From Paraburkholderia dilworthii (GTDB taxonomy: Bacteria; Pseudomonadota; Gammaproteobacteria; Burkholderiales; Burkholderiaceae): 64,000 nt of DNA. The DNA lies in contig NZ_AWZT01000008.1 of assembly GCF_000472525.1 (NCBI RefSeq), forward strand, positions 210 through 64,209, written 5' to 3'. The position numbers and the translations under genes were made by a program. The notes under the pieces were generated by a model. It was not told the origin of the DNA. It searched no databases and saw only the letters and a list, made by a program, of their open reading frames with translations. Every line of letters starts with the position of its first letter. Within the stretch, counting starts at the first letter, position 1. Of this stretch, positions 19,060-28,139 are shown piece after piece.

Positions 19060-20220
19060 TTATTGACTCAAATAAACAAACTTGCCGTTTTTGACGATGC
19101 CCATCACGCTCGCGCGCTGATCCAGCCCCACGTGGTCTTTCGCGCTCGTGCTGACGACGCCGTTCGGCACGACGAGTTCATGCGCATGCTCCAGTTCATT
19201 GCGCAAGGCCACGCGGAAAGCCTGCGTGCCCGGCTGCGCGGTTTTGAGCGCGCGCGTCACCGCGTCCTGCAAGCGCGGATAGACGCCGGCCGCATCGCCT
19301 GCGAATTGCGTGACGCTGCCGGGGCCGTACTTCGCTTCATATTCGTTCGCGAACGCGAGCGCCGCCTTTTTCGCCGGATGATCGGCCGGCAAGGTGCGCG
19401 CGACCACGACCGGCTGCGTCGGGAACAGCGTGCCTTCCACATCCTTGCCGCCGAGCTTGATGAACTCGGGCGTCGCGATGCCATGCGTCTGATAGATCGG
19501 GCCTTTGAAACCGCGCTCGATCAGCGTGCGCTGCGGCAGCACCGTCGGCGTGCCCGCGCCTGCGATCAAAATCGCGTCGGGCTTCGCGGCCATCAGCTTG
19601 AGAATCTGGCCGGTCAAGCTCGCGTCGGTGCGGTTATAGCGCTCCGTCGCGACCAGTTGAATGTGGCGCAGCGCCGCGAACTTGCTGAACTCGTTGAGCC
19701 AGCTTTCGCCGTAGCCGTCCGCGAAACCGATGAAGCCCACCGTCTTCACGTTGTGGTTCGACATGTAGCGCGTCATCACGTCGGCCATCGCGCTGTCGGT
19801 CTGCGCCATCTTGTAGGCCCACACTTTTTTGCCTTCCTGCGGCTCCACGACGCTTGCCGAGCCGATTAGCGTGATCATCGGCGTCTGGCTTTCGGCGACC
19901 GGATCGAGCGCGGCCATCGCGGCCGGCGTGATGTTCGGGCCGACGATCACGTCGACGTGGTCTTCGTTGATGAGCTTGCGGATGTTGCGCACGGCGGCGC
20001 CGGGGTCGGAGGCGTCGTCGAGAAAAATGTAGTCGGCTTTCTGGCCGGCGATGGTGGCCGGCCACATCAGCATCGCGTTCTTGCTCGTAATGCCGATGAC
20101 GGCCGCCGGACCAGTGCTCGACAGGTCGATGCCGACCTTGATGTCGGCGTGTGCGGCGGTGGCGAACAAAAGAGCGCCGAGAGCGGCGAGGCCGCGAAGT
20201 CTGTTTTTATGCGACGTCAT
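19060..20220 (-). CDS. ABC transporter substrate-binding protein, branched-chain amino acid type
   Basis: 386 residues. Signal peptide ends AHA at about residue 25; the mature protein is a Peripla_BP_6 (Leu/Ile/Val-binding) fold with VDVIVGPNITPAAMA and FADGYGESW. Permease and ATPase genes for a LIV-type importer are absent on both sides, so this is a solitary binding protein that must share a transporter encoded elsewhere or act as a sensor. It starts 42 bases after the end of cysB on the same strand and may be co-transcribed with it. The ligand is unknown; a sulfur-related amide or amino acid is only a guess from the neighbourhood. Confidence 0.85.
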   Translation of the reverse strand: MTSHKNRLRGLAALGALLFATAAHADIKVGIDLSSTGPAAVIGITSKNAMLMWPATIAGQKADYIFLDDASDPGAAVRNIRKLINEDHVDVIVGPNITPAAMAALDPVAESQTPMITLIGSASVVEPQEGKKVWAYKMAQTDSAMADVMTRYMSNHNVKTVGFIGFADGYGESWLNEFSKFAALRHIQLVATERYNRTDASLTGQILKLMAAKPDAILIAGAGTPTVLPQRTLIERGFKGPIYQTHGIATPEFIKLGGKDVEGTLFPTQPVVVARTLPADHPAKKAALAFANEYEAKYGPGSVTQFAGDAAGVYPRLQDAVTRALKTAQPGTQAFRVALRNELEHAHELVVPNGVVSTSAKDHVGLDQRASVMGIVKNGKFVYLSQ

Positions 20221-20262
20221 CGATGGGTCTCCGTAGCGGGATAGCAGGAAGCGGTGGTGGGT

Positions 20263-21204
20263 TCAAAGTTCGTAGGTTTCGTGTTCGCCCTTGAGCGCCT
20301 GTTCGATCAGCTTGCGGTTCATGCTCGGCGACAGCAGTTCGACGAGCGTGTACACATAGCTGCGCAGATACGCGCCCTGTTTCAGCGCGACCCGTGTCAC
20401 GTTGCTGCCGAACAGGTGGCCGACGGGCATCGCGCGCAAATGACGGTCTCGCTCCGCGTTGAACGCAATATCCGCCATGATGCCGACGCCGAGACCCAGT
20501 TCCACATAGGTCTTGATCACATCGGCGTCGATCGCTTCGAGCACGATGTCCGGATGCAGGCCGCGCAGCCGGAACGCCTCGTTGATCTTGGTGCGGCCGG
20601 CGAACGCGTTGTCGTAAGTGATCAGCGGATACTGGGTGAGATCGTCCAGCGACAAAAGCTTGCGGTCGAGCAGCGGATGGTCCGGCTGCATCACCGCCAC
20701 GTGATGCCACTGGAAACACGGCAGCGAGACGAGTTCCTTATAGTTGGCGATCGCCTCCGTGGCGATGGCGAGATCGGCCTGGTCGTGCAGCACCATCTCA
20801 GCCACCTGCGTCGGGCTGCCTTGCAGAATCGAAAGGTGTACCTTCGGAAAGCGTTTCTTGAACTCGGCGATGGCGGCAGGCAGCGAGTAGCGCGCCTGCG
20901 TGTGCGTGGCGGCGATCACGAGGTTGCCCTGATCCTGCGCCGCGTAGTCCTTGCCGACGCGCTTCAGGCTTTCCACTTCCTGCAAGATCCGCTCAACCGA
21001 CTGAAGAATGATGCGGCCCGGTTCGGTCAGCGAGCGCACGCGCTTGCCGTGCCGCGTAAAGATCTCGACGCCCAATTCGTCCTCGAGCTCGATGATCGCC
21101 TTGGAAACGCCGGGCTGGCTTGTATACAGTGCCTTGGCCGCTTCGGTCAGATTGAAATTCTGCCGCACAGCCTCGCGGACGAAGCGGAACTGATGCAGGT
21201 TCAT
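20263..21204 (-). CDS. cysB: CysB-type LysR regulator of sulfur assimilation
   Basis: 313 residues. The LysR helix-turn-helix is FNLTEAAKALYTSQPGVSKA (17-36), and the remainder is a CysB/Cbl-type effector domain with ATHTQARYSLP (residues about 97-107), the segment that binds sulfate or acetylserine in CysB. It is divergent from the sulfate-reduction operon with a 229-base shared region, the expected position for an autoregulated activator. CysB and Cbl paralogues are hard to separate by eye; the position next to cysI favours the cysteine-operon activator. Confidence 0.88.
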   Translation of the reverse strand: MNLHQFRFVREAVRQNFNLTEAAKALYTSQPGVSKAIIELEDELGVEIFTRHGKRVRSLTEPGRIILQSVERILQEVESLKRVGKDYAAQDQGNLVIAATHTQARYSLPAAIAEFKKRFPKVHLSILQGSPTQVAEMVLHDQADLAIATEAIANYKELVSLPCFQWHHVAVMQPDHPLLDRKLLSLDDLTQYPLITYDNAFAGRTKINEAFRLRGLHPDIVLEAIDADVIKTYVELGLGVGIMADIAFNAERDRHLRAMPVGHLFGSNVTRVALKQGAYLRSYVYTLVELLSPSMNRKLIEQALKGEHETYEL

Positions 21205-21433
21205 ATATAACCTCTCCGCATATCAAAAGAATTTTTTAGTCGTTTGAAATATAAGGCGAGTTTATTACGATCTGTCCATCATTTTCAATATGGATATCTG
21301 TATTTGTTATAAGCAAATGAGAGATAGGTCTAAACCCTGCCTCGCGTCAGCTGACAAACACGGACGTTCAGGAGCGCGGCGGAACCGGACCGTCGCGGGT
21401 CACGCGGTAACGCAAAAAAATTGGGGTCCCCGA
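21205..21433. promoter_or_regulatory. cysB-cysI divergent control region
   Basis: 229 unusually AT-rich bases between the two divergent starts. It includes a run of A/T blocks from about 21225 to 21330, with TTATAAGCAAATGAGA at about 21307-21322, which resembles the loosely conserved CysB contact sequences of known cys promoters. Binding by CysB is inference; no exact consensus exists to confirm by eye. Confidence 0.45.
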
Positions 21434-23113
21434 ATGTACCAATACGATCAGTACGACCAGACCATCGTCGATGAACGGGTCGCGCAGTACGCCGATCAGG
21501 TTCGCCGCCGCTTGTCGGGCGAATTGAGCGAAGAGGAGTTCCGTCCGCTGCGCCTGCAGAATGGCCTGTACTACCAGCGCCACGCGTACATGCACCGCAT
21601 CGCGATTCCGTACGGCAATTTGCGCAGCGACCAGCTTCGCATGCTCGCCACGATCGCGCGCGAGCATGACCGCGGCTATGGCCATTTCTCCACGCGCTCG
21701 AACATCCAGTACAACTGGATCAAGCTTGAGGACACGCCGGAGATTCTGCGCAAGCTCGCGTCGGTGCAGATGCACGGTATTCAGACCTCGGGCAATTGCA
21801 TCCGCAACATCACCGCCGATCAGTTCGCGGGCGTGGCGCCCGACGAATTCGTCGATCCGCGGCCGTGGGCGGAAATTTTGCGTCAATGGTCGACGTTCCA
21901 CCCCGAATTCGCGTGGCTGCCGCGCAAGTTCAAGATCGCCGTGTCCGGTTCGCACGAAGACCGTGCGGCCGTGCAGATTCACGACATGGGCGTGTACGTG
22001 AAGCGCAATGCCGAGGGCGAACTGGTGGTCGACATTCTGGCGGGCGGCGGTCTGGGCCGCACGCCGATCGTCGGCGCGGTGATCCGCAAAGATCTGCCGT
22101 GGCAGCACCTGCTGACTTACAGCGAAGCCGTGCTGCGTGTGTACAACCGCTACGGTCGCCGCGACAACATGTACAAGGCGCGTATCAAGATTCTCGTGAA
22201 GGCGCTGAGCCCCGAGAAGTTCGCCGCGCAAGTCGAGGAAGAATGGCAGCACCTGAAGGACGGTCCTTCGACGCTCACGCAAGCCGAACTGGACCGTGTG
22301 TCGCAATACTTTCAGCCGCCGGTGTACGAGAAGCTGGCCGACACGGACGCATCGTTCGAAAAGCATTTGTTGGAAAACCGCGCGTTCGCACGCTGGGTCG
22401 AGCGCAATGTGCGTCCGCATAAGGTGTCGGGTTATGCAGCGGTCACACTGTCGCTGAAGAACGGCGTGGTCGCTCCGGGCGACGCGACCGACGCACAAAT
22501 GGAAGCGGTCGCCGATTGGGCCGACGAGTATTCGCTGGGCGAGATCCGCGTCTCGCACGAACAGAACCTGATTCTCGCGAACGTCAAGAAGCGCGACCTG
22601 TTCGCGCTGTGGGAAAAGGCCAAGGCACTGGGCTTTGCGACGCCGAACATCGGCTTGCTCACCGACATCATCGCGTGCCCGGGAGGCGATTTCTGCTCGC
22701 TCGCAAATGCGAAGTCGATTCCGATTGCGCTCGCGATCCAGGAACGTTTCAACGATCTCGACTACGTGTACGACCTGGGCGACGTGTCGCTGAACATCTC
22801 CGGCTGCATCAACGCTTGCGGTCATCACCACGTCGGCAACATCGGCATTCTGGGCGTCGATAAGGACGGCTCGGAGTGGTATCAGGTGACGCTCGGCGGC
22901 GAGCAGGGCACGGGCGCGACCGGCGCTCATCTCGGCCGCGTGATCGGCCCGTCGTTCTCGGCGGAAGAAATGCCGGACGTGATCTCGAAGGTGATCGACA
23001 CGTTCGTTGAAAACCGCGAAGAAGGCGAGCGTTTCATCGACACCTACGGCCGCATCGGCATTGCTCCGTTCAAGGAACGCGTGTACGCGTCGCGTCAACC
23101 GGCTCACGCGTAA
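21434..23113 (+). CDS. cysI: Assimilatory sulfite reductase, siroheme hemoprotein (nitrite/sulfite reductase family)
   Basis: 559 residues with two ferredoxin-like/siroheme repeats. The [4Fe-4S]-siroheme ligands are Cys415 and Cys421 (CPGGDFC) and Cys458 and Cys462 (CINAC). STRSNIQYNW at 86-95 is the siroheme-contacting motif of the first repeat. Reduces sulfite to sulfide in the cytoplasm. The start is the ATG at 21434 (MYQYDQYDQ); the frame opens earlier but that leader is not protein-like. No flavoprotein partner (CysJ) is encoded here, and the next gene is the DUF934 protein that accompanies this reductase type. Confidence 0.92.
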   Translation: MYQYDQYDQTIVDERVAQYADQVRRRLSGELSEEEFRPLRLQNGLYYQRHAYMHRIAIPYGNLRSDQLRMLATIAREHDRGYGHFSTRSNIQYNWIKLEDTPEILRKLASVQMHGIQTSGNCIRNITADQFAGVAPDEFVDPRPWAEILRQWSTFHPEFAWLPRKFKIAVSGSHEDRAAVQIHDMGVYVKRNAEGELVVDILAGGGLGRTPIVGAVIRKDLPWQHLLTYSEAVLRVYNRYGRRDNMYKARIKILVKALSPEKFAAQVEEEWQHLKDGPSTLTQAELDRVSQYFQPPVYEKLADTDASFEKHLLENRAFARWVERNVRPHKVSGYAAVTLSLKNGVVAPGDATDAQMEAVADWADEYSLGEIRVSHEQNLILANVKKRDLFALWEKAKALGFATPNIGLLTDIIACPGGDFCSLANAKSIPIALAIQERFNDLDYVYDLGDVSLNISGCINACGHHHVGNIGILGVDKDGSEWYQVTLGGEQGTGATGAHLGRVIGPSFSAEEMPDVISKVIDTFVENREEGERFIDTYGRIGIAPFKERVYASRQPAHA

Positions 23114-23135
23114 CCGCGCAAAGGATACAGAACAG

Positions 23136-23690
23136 ATGGCTTCTATCATCAAGAACCGCGCGATCGTCAACGATGACTGGACGGTGGTGCGCCCGGCGGA
23201 AGACGGTTCCCTGCCCACGGTGAATGAACTGCCGGCCGGCAAAGTACTCGTACCGCTCGCATTCTGGCAAGCTGAACGTGATGCATTGAGCGCGTCGCGC
23301 AGTGCCGCCGAACTCGGTGTATGGCTCGCGCCGGACGGCGAACCGGCGGACATCGCCGGCGACTTCGACAAGGTCGCGGTGATCGCCGTGGACTTCCCGG
23401 TGTTTCGCGACGGCCGCGGCTATAGCATCGGCCGCCTGTTGCGCGAGCGCTATGGCTATAAAGGCGAACTGCGCGCGATCGGCGATGTGCTGCGCGACCA
23501 GGTGCGTTTGATGTTCCGTTGCGGCTTCGACGCTTTTGCGGTGCGCGCGGACAAGGACATCAGCGACGCGCTGAAAGCATTCGACGACTTTACCGTGCAG
23601 TACCAGGGCGCATTCGACGAACCGGCACCGCTGTTCCGCCGCCGTGCTGCGTTGGCTGCTGCGTCTGCTTCGCAAAAGGTCCCGGCATGA
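23136..23690 (+). CDS. DUF934 protein, sulfite reductase-associated
   Basis: 184 residues, no signal or membrane segment. Typical DUF934 features: VLVPLAFWQAERDAL near the start, VAVIAVDFPVFRDGRGYSIGR in the middle and DQVRLMFRCGFDAF later. The start at 23136 leaves 22 bases after cysI; its last bases overlap the start of cysH (ATGA). Known: the family is confined to cys operons that lack cysJ and is annotated as a putative oxidoreductase. A role in electron delivery to CysI or in complex assembly is inference. Confidence 0.88.
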   Translation: MASIIKNRAIVNDDWTVVRPAEDGSLPTVNELPAGKVLVPLAFWQAERDALSASRSAAELGVWLAPDGEPADIAGDFDKVAVIAVDFPVFRDGRGYSIGRLLRERYGYKGELRAIGDVLRDQVRLMFRCGFDAFAVRADKDISDALKAFDDFTVQYQGAFDEPAPLFRRRAALAAASASQKVPA

Positions 23691-24442
23691 GCGCCGCCGT
23701 CCCGTCGGATTCGCTCACGCCGGAACTCGCCGCGAAAGCCGAGCGCCTTGACGCGCTGCTCGATTCGATCGCCGCACGTCACGCGAACGTGAAACTGGCA
23801 AGCAGCCTCGCCGCCGAAGACATGCTGCTCACGCACGCCATTTTGTCGCGCGGCGTAAAAATCGGCATCTTCTCGTTGAATACGGGCCGCTTGCATGCCG
23901 AGACGCTCGGCATGATCGATCGCGTGAAAGAGCGCTATGGCTACGACATCGAACAATTCCGTCCGCAAGCTGCCGCAATCGACGAATACGTCGCATCGCA
24001 CGGTCTGAACGCGTTTTATGAAAGCGTCGATCTGCGCAAGCGCTGCTGCGAAATCCGCAAGGTCGAGCCGCTGAACCGCGCGCTGTCGAATGTCAGCGCA
24101 TGGGTGACGGGTCAGCGCCGCGAGCAGTCGGTGACGCGTGCCGAACTGCACGAGGAAGAACACGATGCCGCGCGCAACATCGCGAAGTTCAATCCGCTCA
24201 CGGACTGGACCGAAGCCGAAGTGTGGGATTATCTTAAAGCGTTCGACGTGCCGGTGAATCCGCTGCATGCGCGCGGTTATCCGAGCATCGGCTGCGAGCC
24301 TTGTACACGTGCTGTGCGTCCCGGCGAAGATAGCCGCGCGGGCCGCTGGTGGTGGGAGTCGCGCGATACGAAGGAATGCGGGCTGCATATCACGACGATT
24401 ACGCCGATTGCGGTCGACCGCAGCGAGAACACTCCGGCCTGA
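23687..24442 (+). CDS. cysH: Adenylyl-sulfate (APS) reductase, Fe-S type
   Basis: 251 residues. The iron-sulfur cysteines of the APS-reducing subgroup are all present: Cys120-Cys121 (RKRCCEIRK) and Cys203-x2-Cys206 (GCEPCTR), plus the catalytic ECGLH at 230-234. PAPS-specific enzymes lack the CC and CxxC pair, so this enzyme should reduce APS directly to sulfite. Consistent with that, no APS kinase is encoded in the operon. Translationally coupled to the DUF934 gene by an ATGA overlap. Confidence 0.92.
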   Translation: MSAAVPSDSLTPELAAKAERLDALLDSIAARHANVKLASSLAAEDMLLTHAILSRGVKIGIFSLNTGRLHAETLGMIDRVKERYGYDIEQFRPQAAAIDEYVASHGLNAFYESVDLRKRCCEIRKVEPLNRALSNVSAWVTGQRREQSVTRAELHEEEHDAARNIAKFNPLTDWTEAEVWDYLKAFDVPVNPLHARGYPSIGCEPCTRAVRPGEDSRAGRWWWESRDTKECGLHITTITPIAVDRSENTPA

Positions 24443-24457
24443 CGCATTGCCTGATTT

Positions 24458-24498
24458 GTGCGGCGTCGAAGGCTTGGCTTTGCCGCTTCACGCCGCAC
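24458..24498. other. Stem-loop inside the cys operon
   Basis: GTGCGGCGT (24458-24466) is exactly complementary to ACGCCGCAC (24490-24498), with a partial inner stem. It lies in the 124-base gap between cysH and cysD, the longest gap in the operon. It may be an RNA-processing or attenuation element; there is no T-run, so a simple terminator is unlikely. Confidence 0.5.
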
Positions 24499-24566
24499 AT
24501 ACCGAATTGAATATCAGCGCTTTGACGAGCAACCGCTCGACAAGCGAATCAACGAAGGACCCAAAC

Positions 24567-25529
24567 ATGAGCACCACGCTCGATTCCACTGTCAACGCTC
24601 CGCTTGCCAACACGGCGAACCGGATGGATCACCTCGATTGGCTCGAAGCCGAGTCGATTCACATCCTGCGCGAACTGGTTGCCGAATGCAGTAAGCCGGC
24701 GCTGCTGTTTTCGGGCGGCAAGGATTCGGTCGTCGTGCTCGCGCTCGCGCTCAAGGCGTTCGGCATTGGCACAAATCGCAAGACCGTGCTGCCGTTTCCG
24801 CTCGTGCATATCGATACGGGTCACAATTATCAGGAAGTGATCGACTTCCGCGACCGTCGCGCGAAAGAGATTGGCGCGGAACTGGTGGTCGGCCACGTTG
24901 AAGATTCGATCAAACGCGGCACCGTGCGTCTGCGTCGCGAAACGGATTCGCGCAACGCCGCACAAGCCGTGACGCTGCTCGAAACCATCGAACAACACGG
25001 CTATACGGCGCTGATCGGCGGCGCGCGCCGCGACGAAGAAAAGGCCCGCGCGAAAGAGCGCATTTTCTCTTTTCGCGATGAGTTCGGCCAATGGGATCCA
25101 AAAGCGCAACGCCCGGAACTGTGGAGCCTGTACAACGCGCGTTTGCACAACGGCGAGCATCTGCGCGTGTTCCCGATCTCGAACTGGACCGAGCTCGACG
25201 TCTGGCAATACATCGCTCGCGAAAAGCTCGAACTGCCGTCGATCTATTACGCGCATCAACGCGAGATCGTTCGACGCAATGGGCTGCTCGTGCCGGTCAC
25301 GCCGCTCACGCCGATGCGCGAAGGGGAAATCAGCGAAACCGCACAGGTGCGTTTCCGCACTGTTGGCGACATCAGCTGCACGTGCCCGGTTGAGAGCGAT
25401 GCCGACGATCTGGAGAAGATCATCGCCGAAACGGCCGTGACGGAAATCACGGAGCGCGGCGCGACGCGGATGGACGATCAGGTCTCCGAAGCCGCGATGG
25501 AACAGCGTAAGAAGCAGGGTTATTTCTAA
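24567..25529 (+). CDS. cysD: Sulfate adenylyltransferase subunit 2
   Basis: 320 residues. The PP-loop for ATP is SGGKDS at 49-54; ALIGGARRDEEKARAKER is the family's conserved central segment. It activates sulfate to APS together with the GTPase CysN. The start at ATG 24567 gives the usual N-terminus; the longer frame is an artefact of the GC-rich leader. cysN follows after 25 bases. Confidence 0.93.
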   Translation: MSTTLDSTVNAPLANTANRMDHLDWLEAESIHILRELVAECSKPALLFSGGKDSVVVLALALKAFGIGTNRKTVLPFPLVHIDTGHNYQEVIDFRDRRAKEIGAELVVGHVEDSIKRGTVRLRRETDSRNAAQAVTLLETIEQHGYTALIGGARRDEEKARAKERIFSFRDEFGQWDPKAQRPELWSLYNARLHNGEHLRVFPISNWTELDVWQYIAREKLELPSIYYAHQREIVRRNGLLVPVTPLTPMREGEISETAQVRFRTVGDISCTCPVESDADDLEKIIAETAVTEITERGATRMDDQVSEAAMEQRKKQGYF

Positions 25530-25554
25530 GCACACGAACGAGGGCAAGACAATC

Positions 25555-26871
25555 ATGAGTGGCATTCACCAACCAGAAGACCTCGGCGTGCTGCGTTTCA
25601 TTACCGCGGGTAGTGTGGACGACGGCAAGAGCACGTTGATCGGCCGCCTGCTGTACGACAGCAAGGCTGTACTCTCCGACCAGCTTTCCGCGCTGTCGCG
25701 CGCGAAGAACAAGCGCACCGTTGGCGATGAAATCGATCTGTCGCTCTTAACGGACGGCCTCGAAGCCGAACGCGAGCAAGGCATCACGATCGACGTCGCG
25801 TATCGCTACTTCGCGACCGCGAAGCGCAAGTTCATCATCGCCGATACACCGGGTCACGAGCAGTACACGCGCAACATGGTGACCGGCGCGTCGACGGCAC
25901 ACGCGGCGATTATTCTTGTCGACGCAACGCGTGTGACGTTCATCGACGGTGCCGCGCAACTGCTGCCGCAAACCAAGCGTCATAGCGCGATCGTCAAGCT
26001 GCTCGGTTTGCAGCATGTGATCGTCGCGATCAACAAGATGGATCTGGTCGAATACAGCGAAGCGCGCTTCAACGAGATTCGCGACGCGTATGTCGAACTC
26101 GCGCGTCAGCTCGGCTTGAGCGACGTGCGTTTCGTGCCGGTGTCGGCGCTCAAGGGCGACAACATCGTGACCGCAAGCGAAAGCATGCCGTGGTATGCGG
26201 GTGAGCCGCTGCTCGATCTGCTCGAAGCGTTGCCGGTTGAAGTGGCGACGGGCCAGGCGCTGCGTTTCCCGGTGCAATGGGTGGCGCGTCAGGACGGTAG
26301 CCAGGCCGACGATTTCCGCGGCTACATGGGCCGCGTCGAAGCGGGCGAGGTGAAGGTTGGCGATACGATCGTCGTGCTGCCGGCCAATCGCGAAGCGACG
26401 GTTGCCGAAATCATTGCACCGGTGGTGGGCGGCACGGCTGCCGTGGACCGCGCGTTCGCTGGCCAGACGGTGACGATCCGTCTCGCGGAAGACGTCGACG
26501 TGTCGCGTGGCGATACGTTCGTGCTTCGCGAAGCCGCTCCGGAACCGGCGAAGAAGCTCGAAGCCGATCTGTGCTGGTTCGACGACACGCCGCTCTCAAC
26601 GCAGCGCAAGTATCTGCTGAAGCAGACCACCAATACGGTGTTCGCGCGCATCGGTTCGATCAAGGAAGTGCTCGACGTGCATACGCTGTCGCAGTCGACC
26701 GATCGCAAGGAACTGGCGATGAACGATATTGGCCGCGTGGCGCTGACGTTGCAAAAGCCGCTGGTGTGCGACGTGTACGACTCGCATCAAGGCACAGGCG
26801 CGTTCGTGCTGATCGACGAAGCGACGCATCACACCGTCGCGGCCGGGATGATCCGGGCGTTTTCGGCGTAA
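25555..26871 (+). CDS. cysN: Sulfate adenylyltransferase subunit 1 (GTPase)
   Basis: 438 residues with the EF-Tu-like GTPase motifs: P-loop GSVDDGKS (19-26), DTPGHEQYTRNM and NKMDLVEY, followed by beta-barrel domains. GTP hydrolysis drives APS formation by CysD. The length shows no C-terminal APS kinase (CysC) fusion, which agrees with the APS-type reductase upstream. Confidence 0.93.
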   Translation: MSGIHQPEDLGVLRFITAGSVDDGKSTLIGRLLYDSKAVLSDQLSALSRAKNKRTVGDEIDLSLLTDGLEAEREQGITIDVAYRYFATAKRKFIIADTPGHEQYTRNMVTGASTAHAAIILVDATRVTFIDGAAQLLPQTKRHSAIVKLLGLQHVIVAINKMDLVEYSEARFNEIRDAYVELARQLGLSDVRFVPVSALKGDNIVTASESMPWYAGEPLLDLLEALPVEVATGQALRFPVQWVARQDGSQADDFRGYMGRVEAGEVKVGDTIVVLPANREATVAEIIAPVVGGTAAVDRAFAGQTVTIRLAEDVDVSRGDTFVLREAAPEPAKKLEADLCWFDDTPLSTQRKYLLKQTTNTVFARIGSIKEVLDVHTLSQSTDRKELAMNDIGRVALTLQKPLVCDVYDSHQGTGAFVLIDEATHHTVAAGMIRAFSA

Positions 26872-26924
26872 ATGGTTAGCGCTGCCGCGCGCGGCGAACG
26901 CCCCTGACGAACAGGCTTAGGCAA

Positions 26925-27680
26925 ATGGGTAAGGTTTATCTGATCGGTGCGGGACCGGGCGCGGCGGACCTGATTACGGTGCGCGGCGCGCGGCTTCTCG
27001 CCGCCGCCGATGTGGTCCTGCACGACGCACTGGTCGAGCCGGCGATGCTCGATTACGCGCCGTCCCACGCGCGGCGCATTGCAGTGGGCAAGCGCTGCGG
27101 ACAACTGTCGACCGCGCAGCAGTTCATTAACAAGCAGATCGTGGATGCCGCTTTGGAGCACGAAGTGGTGGTGCGCCTGAAGGGCGGCGATCCGATGCTG
27201 TTTGGCCGTGCTGATGAAGAGATGCGCGCTCTTGAGGCTGCGGGCATCGAGTACGAGGTGGTGCCCGGGATTACGGCCGCATTGGCGAGCGCCGCTTCGC
27301 TGAAGCGCTCGTTGACACTGCGCGGCGTGTCGCGCAGTGTCGCGCTGGCGACGTTCAGCCGCGCGCCGGGCTCCGATGAAATTCGCGAGCAGGTGAACGC
27401 CGATTCGCTCGTGTTTTACATGGGCCGTGATAGCGGCGTTGAGATTGCGCAGCAGTTGATCGATGCAGGGAAGCCGGTTTCCACGCCTGTCGCGATTGTC
27501 GAGGCTTGCAGTACCGAGCGTGAGCGGATGTTGACGTTGACGCTGGAAGAACTGGCGGCTGGCGAAGCGCAAAGGTGGGTGGATGCTTCGCAGCCGAGTT
27601 TGGTGATGATTGGGGAGGCGTTTGCGGCGCGGGAGCTGAGCGAGGTCCGGTCAGTGGGTGGGATGTTGGTGGCCGCTTAG
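26925..27680 (+). CDS. cobA: Uroporphyrinogen-III C-methyltransferase
   Basis: 251 residues, single-domain SUMT. VYLIGAGPGAADLIT binds SAM at the N-terminus, and VVVRLKGGDPMLFGR and VVPGITAALASAA are the other family motifs. It converts uroporphyrinogen III to precorrin-2, the branch point to siroheme and cobalamin. As the last gene of the cys operon it most likely supplies siroheme for CysI; the oxidase/chelatase steps found in a fused CysG are absent from this protein. The gene ends just before a convergent small chelatase gene. Sequence near the end is less GC-rich. Confidence 0.92.
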   Translation: MGKVYLIGAGPGAADLITVRGARLLAAADVVLHDALVEPAMLDYAPSHARRIAVGKRCGQLSTAQQFINKQIVDAALEHEVVVRLKGGDPMLFGRADEEMRALEAAGIEYEVVPGITAALASAASLKRSLTLRGVSRSVALATFSRAPGSDEIREQVNADSLVFYMGRDSGVEIAQQLIDAGKPVSTPVAIVEACSTERERMLTLTLEELAAGEAQRWVDASQPSLVMIGEAFAARELSEVRSVGGMLVAA

Positions 27681-27749
27681 GATCCTGACTGCGTGGCGGC
27701 GCTTAGCCTGGTTGAAACGCGTCGCCAATCGACTGTGGAAACCGCCGCA

Positions 27750-28130
27750 TCAAACCTGCCGCAGACAATACATCGCGACAGCATCAAGCACAGCATCATC
27801 CTCACCAACGGCAACAGCGCATCTGATTTCAACAGAAGGCTGCGCGTTCCGGCACCGCTGAATCAATTCCGGCAAATCCTTCCGGATATGTCCACCTTGC
27901 CCGAAGAACACGGGCACAACGGTGACTACGTCGCAGCCGTCGACAACAAGCTCGCCCACTGCCGTGAGCAAATCCGGCTTCATCAACTCAAGAAACGCCA
28001 GCCTGACGAGCCCATCGCCGTCATCAGAAGCACGCGCCGCGCGCAACTTCTGAGCAAGCCGCTCAAACGGCTCGCGCCAGCGCGTATCCCTCGCGCCATG
28101 CCCAAACAGAACCAACCCATGCGTAGCCAT
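27750..28130 (-). CDS. Sirohydrochlorin cobalt/iron chelatase, small CbiX/SirB type
   Basis: 126 residues, one CbiX domain. The metal-binding residues are His11 (FGHGARD), Glu48 (LAFLELM) and His81 (GQGGHIRKDLP). Known: small CbiX proteins form dimers that insert Co or Fe into sirohydrochlorin. GGAGCC lies just upstream of the ATG at 28130. It begins ten bases after lptG on the same strand, and it converges on cobA. Fe insertion for siroheme would complete the path begun by cobA; Co insertion for B12 is equally possible. Confidence 0.88.
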   Translation of the reverse strand: MATHGLVLFGHGARDTRWREPFERLAQKLRAARASDDGDGLVRLAFLELMKPDLLTAVGELVVDGCDVVTVVPVFFGQGGHIRKDLPELIQRCRNAQPSVEIRCAVAVGEDDAVLDAVAMYCLRQV

Positions 28131-28139
28131 GAAAGGCTC

